This document shows positions 60,375 to 64,000 of a DNA stretch of 64,000 nucleotides, one piece after another. Below the pieces are notes generated by a model. It worked only from the letters and a program-made list of their open reading frames with translations. It was not told where the DNA came from and did no database searches. The stretch spans positions 106,069 through 170,068 of the forward strand of contig JARGPA010000001.1 in NCBI GenBank assembly GCA_029213305.1, read 5' to 3'. The first letter of the stretch is position 1. Every line of letters begins with the position of its first letter. The stretch comes from Phycisphaerales bacterium (GTDB lineage: Bacteria > Planctomycetota > Phycisphaerae > Phycisphaerales > UBA1924). A program made the position numbers and the translations under genes.

Positions 60375-60839
60375 ATGGATGAGATGCAAGAACGAGAACT
60401 CGATATGCTCATCAGCAAACGCTGGGATCCACGCAAAGGGGTCAGCAAGCAGCTTGGGACAATCCGATTCTTTGTCCTGATTTCGTTTATAGGTATCTTT
60501 ATAATCGGTGAGATTGTTTCAGTACCGTATCTGCATTTATTCTGGTTAATTACACTGATCATCGTCTGGCTTCTTCCCAGAGGTATTCGTATCCGCACTA
60601 AACGCAAACTCGAACCACATCACTGGTTCTTGTGTCTCTGGTGCAGATATCCACTCGATGGCCTTGATGATGAAGGGGTCTGTCCAGAGTGCGGAGCTGG
60701 GTATCGCAAGGATGTTTGCGTGAATCTTTATCGATCTGCATATCGAGGTTACACCCCAGATCCTGCAGTACTCATCGAACGCGAGAAAGAGTTGTGGCGT
60801 GAAGCAATTAAGTTGCGAGACGGGATGAAAGATGAATGA
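60375..60839 (+). CDS. Small membrane protein with zinc ribbon, first of a cassette
   Basis: A 154-residue protein with a charged N-terminus (ERELDMLISKRWDPRKGVSKQL), two membrane helices (about 33-56 and 58-77), a basic loop and a zinc ribbon (CLWCRYPLDGLDDEGVCPEC, about 92-112), then an Arg/Glu-rich end. It is paralogous to the next gene. GGGATGGATGAG gives alternative starts at 60375 and 60384. Function is unknown. It overlaps the next gene by 8 bases. Confidence 0.7.
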   Translation: MDEMQERELDMLISKRWDPRKGVSKQLGTIRFFVLISFIGIFIIGEIVSVPYLHLFWLITLIIVWLLPRGIRIRTKRKLEPHHWFLCLWCRYPLDGLDDEGVCPECGAGYRKDVCVNLYRSAYRGYTPDPAVLIEREKELWREAIKLRDGMKDE

Positions 60840-61329
60840 ACAATCTGAGAAAGAACTCAAGTTGCTCATCGAAAAACGCTGGGACCCTAGGAGAGGGTAC
60901 GGGAAAACCCTCGGCAAGATCGAGGGCGTATTAGGCATCATAACGATGATCTTGTTTGTGCCTAGTTGTGTAAACACAAATGTAATCCAGAACATCGAGA
61001 TTCTTTTTTTGATTCCATTGGGCGGTCTAATTGCCTGCTGGATTTGGGAACGCGAGATGAAAACCAAGATCACGAAAAGAGTGAAAGAGAACAAGGGTTT
61101 TTTATGTCCATGGTGCCAGTATCCATTTGCAGGGCTCGATGATGAAGGTGAGTGCCCTGAATGTGGCGCAGGATATCGCAAAGAACTATGCGAAGCGTTG
61201 TATCAGAATGTTTTTCGTTCGTTCCAACCTGATCTCCATGAGCTCGCAAAACGAGAGAGTGAGGCGTGGCGAGAAGCCATTGAGCTGCGAGATCGATCAA
61301 CATCAAATGCTGGATCGGACAGTGGATGA
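60832..61329 (+). CDS. Small membrane protein with zinc ribbon, second of a cassette
   Basis: A 165-residue paralogue of the previous protein. It shares the N-terminal motif (ELKLLIEKRWDPRRGYGKTLG), a membrane pair (about 31-70), and the same ribbon (CPWCQYPFAGLDDEGECPEC, about 92-112) and ending (SEAWREAIELRD). The two were made by tandem duplication. It starts inside the end of gene one and overlaps gene three by ATGA. A less similar relative lies at 16554-16937. Confidence 0.72.
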   Translation: MNEQSEKELKLLIEKRWDPRRGYGKTLGKIEGVLGIITMILFVPSCVNTNVIQNIEILFLIPLGGLIACWIWEREMKTKITKRVKENKGFLCPWCQYPFAGLDDEGECPECGAGYRKELCEALYQNVFRSFQPDLHELAKRESEAWREAIELRDRSTSNAGSDSG

Positions 61330-62105
61330 GAGTGCCACCTGTAATCCAAGCTCATGGGATGTTCAGACGAGTTCGTTTCAAGATGCTTGGAATCATCATC
61401 ATTGTGATTGATTTCATCGTCGTAGGATCGCTCTTTATGAATCTATCAATCTCTACCGCACGCTGGATCCACATTGGATTCCTCGGCATTGCAATCGCAA
61501 CTGCATATCGGATTATAATTTTGGATCTCAAGTATCGAGAGAAGTATCGAAAAGGGGTTTTGAGTCAACTCCATCCAGGTTGGTATAGCGTCGGATTAGA
61601 AGGCTGGGTAAAGCAGGTCTCGATTCAAGATGAACACATTGAAGCATCAGGTGAGCAGGAGTTCGTTTCATTGTGCGATCAAGGAGGGATCGCTCCAAAG
61701 CTCTATGGAGTGGGTGATATCTTTGTTTATCTACTTTGTGCGTTTATGTTTGTTCCGTCCCTGACTACATCCGTCGTGCACTACTTCGATATGCAAATTG
61801 GGATTGGATTGTTGTTCCTCATCATTCTTTTGAAATGGATCGTTGCAGGCAACCCATTCTTCGCAGGACACAATCGACTACAAATAGATCCCGCAGGATG
61901 GGAGTGGGGGGCATGGTCTCAAAGGTACAAGAAAGAGATGAGTTGGGAAGATACAAGGGTCGTTGTTAAACCGATGACAAAGCGAGGGCGCGATGAGTAC
62001 TTTGTGATCTTAGGAAACAAAGACAAACTCATTGGAATGATCGTACCCAAGGCGTCAGTTGATTTGATTAAGCAATCGTATGTCGCGTTTGAATCATCAA
62101 CCTAA
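61326..62105 (+). CDS. Membrane protein, third gene of the zinc-ribbon cassette
   Basis: A 259-residue protein with four membrane helices in two pairs (about 20-60 and 130-175) and two soluble parts (about 75-125 and 185-259). It has no zinc ribbon and no recognised family. The ATGA overlap with the second gene means translation is coupled and suggests a joint function. Its stop overlaps the convergent GlmU-like gene by 4 bases. Confidence 0.65.
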   Translation: MRVPPVIQAHGMFRRVRFKMLGIIIIVIDFIVVGSLFMNLSISTARWIHIGFLGIAIATAYRIIILDLKYREKYRKGVLSQLHPGWYSVGLEGWVKQVSIQDEHIEASGEQEFVSLCDQGGIAPKLYGVGDIFVYLLCAFMFVPSLTTSVVHYFDMQIGIGLLFLIILLKWIVAGNPFFAGHNRLQIDPAGWEWGAWSQRYKKEMSWEDTRVVVKPMTKRGRDEYFVILGNKDKLIGMIVPKASVDLIKQSYVAFESST

Positions 62106-63385
62106 GACTTGTTGAGATGACTCAGGTCTTTCCCCGGCCAACTAAACGCTTCTTGTCCTGTCACAGTTTCGTGCAAGATAGTGAGTCGTCTTGAATACGC
62201 TTGTGATTGTTTGATTCCGCGTCGTCCCATGACTGTCAACGAGACATCGACAAACTTGCCAAGTCGGAAGTTCTTCACCCCAGAATCGGTGTGCCAGGAA
62301 AATGCTTCAGTAGTCCCTGATAGTGGGGTTGACGCCGCAAACATAGTTCCAGTCTGAGCAATGGATCCAGTCATGATGCGCGTCCCGATCGCGGTTTTTA
62401 CATGATCACCCATTGTAACTCCGAGGAATGTCTCCCCCGTTTTTTCCATTGATCCGTTTGAGCTCGCACGTGCATTGATCTGGCCGTAGGTATTGAGCAG
62501 ATTCGAGTTTGTCGTTCCTGCACCAAAGTTGGACCATTCTCCGATCCAAGAATCTCCCAAATGTCCGTCGTGACCTTTGTTTGCGTATCCTTGGAAGATT
62601 GTTCCCCCGACTTCGCCGGCGACTTTACAAACAGGACCAATCGCTGTGTTGGGTTTGATGTTTGCTTGCTCAAGTACCGTGCTTCCAGGTCCGATATATG
62701 CAGGACCTGTGATTATTGCTCCTGGATGAATCGTTGCATTCTCTTCGATTACAATTGGTCCCGCGGTCGCGTTGAGTATCACGCCGGGCATGACCATTGC
62801 TTCGCGAGAGACTGCGACACCTTCAGTTCCGATGATCGTAACTCCAATCGGAGACTCATCGACCTTGAGCATTGATTGAGCAATCACCTGGAGATCAAAC
62901 TCCATCGACGCATCACGGAAGTACTTCCAATCCCAAGGACGACGCATTAGATGCTTCCCTGGAATCGCGATTGGAGTCATCTCTGGATGATTGCCCATGA
63001 GCAGATGACGCACATCCGTCGCGGTGAGTTTCACCGCGATCATATCTTGGGTATCTTCTTCGATGAGTACCTGTCCGAGTGTGATCTCTCCGATCGCGCG
63101 CACAGGGAGTGGGCATCTTGCATTGATCAGTAGGATCTCATCATCCGATTCTTCAGGTGGCGTGTTCACATGAATCGAAGAGAGCTCAGTTGTAAGCTCT
63201 GCCATATTCTGAGGAACAACAACCCCGATTGGATCAAGATCAAACGCGATCGTCAATCGCTCAGAGATAGTCATCGCTCCTGTGCGGATCGCAAAGGTAG
63301 GACGGAGATCATTGAGAGGCGAAAGGGTCCCTTTGCCGTCATCGAACAGGATTGCTTTAGTTTTCTTGCTCTGATTGGTGCTCAT
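62102..63385 (-). CDS. Alternative GlmU-like protein (sugar-phosphate nucleotidyltransferase/acyltransferase)
   Basis: A 427-residue protein of the GlmU-like group seen in Bacteroidota and Planctomycetota. The N-terminus AILFDDGKGTLSPLNDLRPTFAIRTGAMTI fits the alternative nucleotidyltransferase start. The C-terminal half is a left-handed beta-helix of hexapeptide repeats (PIVIEENATIHPGAIITGPAYIGPGSTV, GEWSNFGAGTTNSNLLNTYG). Classical GlmU makes UDP-N-acetylglucosamine for peptidoglycan and lipids. The catalytic residues of the classical N-terminal domain are not clear here. It lies next to mreD on the same strand. Confidence 0.8.
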   Translation of the reverse strand: MSTNQSKKTKAILFDDGKGTLSPLNDLRPTFAIRTGAMTISERLTIAFDLDPIGVVVPQNMAELTTELSSIHVNTPPEESDDEILLINARCPLPVRAIGEITLGQVLIEEDTQDMIAVKLTATDVRHLLMGNHPEMTPIAIPGKHLMRRPWDWKYFRDASMEFDLQVIAQSMLKVDESPIGVTIIGTEGVAVSREAMVMPGVILNATAGPIVIEENATIHPGAIITGPAYIGPGSTVLEQANIKPNTAIGPVCKVAGEVGGTIFQGYANKGHDGHLGDSWIGEWSNFGAGTTNSNLLNTYGQINARASSNGSMEKTGETFLGVTMGDHVKTAIGTRIMTGSIAQTGTMFAASTPLSGTTEAFSWHTDSGVKNFRLGKFVDVSLTVMGRRGIKQSQAYSRRLTILHETVTGQEAFSWPGKDLSHLNKS

Positions 63386-63405
63386 ATGAGCAAGTGTAGG
63401 TAAGT

Positions 63406-63975
63406 CTATTTGATCGTTCTAGCAAATCGAGTAGGGACTGAAGAGTGGAATCCGAAGGCAGGCGCCAGTGCAAAGAAGACAAACGAAAGCAATAGAGCAC
63501 TGAGTCCAGTGTATAGTGAAGAGAACGAGCGCTGAACGAGTTGATCTCCTGCGTCCCAGATCAACATGTTGGATCCAAGATCACGAGTCGTGAAGATCGC
63601 AATGACAACAATCTGAGCGATAAAGCAAGCAGCCATCGAAATGATCACCATGGTCAATGGGTTTCTACGGATTAACGAACCGCGGATCGCAAGGATGAAA
63701 TGACACGCGAGTAGATACCCAAGTGCGTTGGGTCCGATGATGACGGCGAGGCCGCCATCAATTCGGGACATCGGCGCAACCAGATCTGCGATGATCCCCA
63801 AGATAATCGCACCCCAGAGTGCTTGTTTACGAGGCGCATATAGAGCAATGAACGCGACAAGAGGGATGACCATGCTTGGATGGACTCCCCCTGATCCTGC
63901 ATCAAGTACAGGTAAAAACGCGAGTTCGAGCCCGAAGATAATCCACGAGATGAATGCAAAGACAAACCAGTTCAT
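63406..63975 (-). CDS. mreD: Rod shape-determining protein MreD-like
   Basis: A 189-residue integral membrane protein with five to six helices and the MreD layout: MNWFVFAFISWIIFGLELAF, then PSMVIPLVAFIALYAPRKQALWGAIILGIIADL (the conserved GLIxD-type loop), and a C-terminal Arg/Lys end. MreD, with MreB and MreC, organises cell-wall elongation. ATG 63975 with GGGAG 6 bases upstream is preferred to an earlier in-frame start at 63987. The upstream gene, probably mreC, is beyond the window. Confidence 0.8.
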   Translation of the reverse strand: MNWFVFAFISWIIFGLELAFLPVLDAGSGGVHPSMVIPLVAFIALYAPRKQALWGAIILGIIADLVAPMSRIDGGLAVIIGPNALGYLLACHFILAIRGSLIRRNPLTMVIISMAACFIAQIVVIAIFTTRDLGSNMLIWDAGDQLVQRSFSSLYTGLSALLLSFVFFALAPAFGFHSSVPTRFARTIK

Positions 63976-64000
63976 GGGGTCTCCCATTGAGCAGATTCAG

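Noticed and set aside
60546-61181. 211-codon minus-strand frame over the zinc-ribbon cassette
   Set aside because: The plus-strand genes show tandem-duplicate protein similarity and tight start-stop overlaps; the minus frame is their shadow.

Overview
The window looks like chromosomal DNA of a planctomycete, most likely of the Phycisphaerae group. This is inferred from protein style and gene content, not from a database search. The clues are a futalosine-pathway menaquinone gene (mqnC), secreted proteins ending in PEP-CTERM-like tails with a final Arg run, secreted repeat proteins ending in dockerin-like EF-hand pairs and GCP, a type II pseudopilin with the [14 protein letters not shown] start, an alternative GlmU-like protein, and a complete-looking flagellar hook/filament export cluster controlled by FliW and CsrA. 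No tRNA, rRNA, CRISPR array, insertion sequence or prophage was seen. Almost every base is in or next to a recognisable gene.

Layout. 0-7.4 kb: rpsU, a lipoprotein, a family 2 glycosyltransferase, citrate synthase, a rhomboid protease coupled to trpF, aroK, efp and a Tat-exported metallo-beta-lactamase-fold protein. 7.4-9.5 kb: one long secreted LVIVD-repeat gene split by an in-frame TAA. 9.5-12.9 kb: HAD phosphatase, truD, a bifunctional-nuclease-domain protein and NAD(P)HX epimerase. 12.9-15.9 kb: a translationally coupled set of membrane glycosyltransferase, ExbD/TolR and a TonB-like protein. 15.9-24.1 kb: two proteins with PEP-CTERM-like tails, mqnC, an ATP-grasp protein, a sodium:solute symporter, a pseudopilin and a XerC/D recombinase.

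24.1-38.3 kb is a flagellar block entirely on the minus strand. In transcription order it is flgF-flgG-flgA-flgH, a terminator, flgI-flgJ-flgN-flgK-flgL-fliW-csrA-flagellin 2, a terminator, flagellin 1, a terminator. Two sigma-54-type -24/-12 sites precede flgF and flgI. Three leaders (flgF, flagellin 2, flagellin 1) carry short hairpins with an ANGGAN hexaloop, the known shape of a CsrA site. On both flagellin messages the hairpin covers the Shine-Dalgarno. Together with fliW and csrA in the same block, this is a readable FliW-CsrA-flagellin feedback circuit, possibly extended to the early flgF operon.

38.4-49.3 kb: pgi, inorganic pyrophosphatase, a secreted FG-GAP-like protein with a dockerin-like tail, hpt, a bacterial PH-domain membrane protein fused to dephospho-CoA kinase, rho with a long low-complexity N-terminus, a small membrane protein and a large TPR protein. 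49.3-54.1 kb: a UPF0104-family membrane protein and, convergent with it, a Gld-type ABC system whose permease and auxiliary subunits are fused. 54.3-64 kb: a PAS-GAF-receiver protein with a degenerate histidine-kinase H-box, prmC, polA, a three-gene cassette of small membrane proteins (two with zinc ribbons), the GlmU-like protein and mreD at the window edge.

Start codons were moved from the longest open frame wherever a Shine-Dalgarno or family length favoured an internal start. Such choices are stated in each entry.
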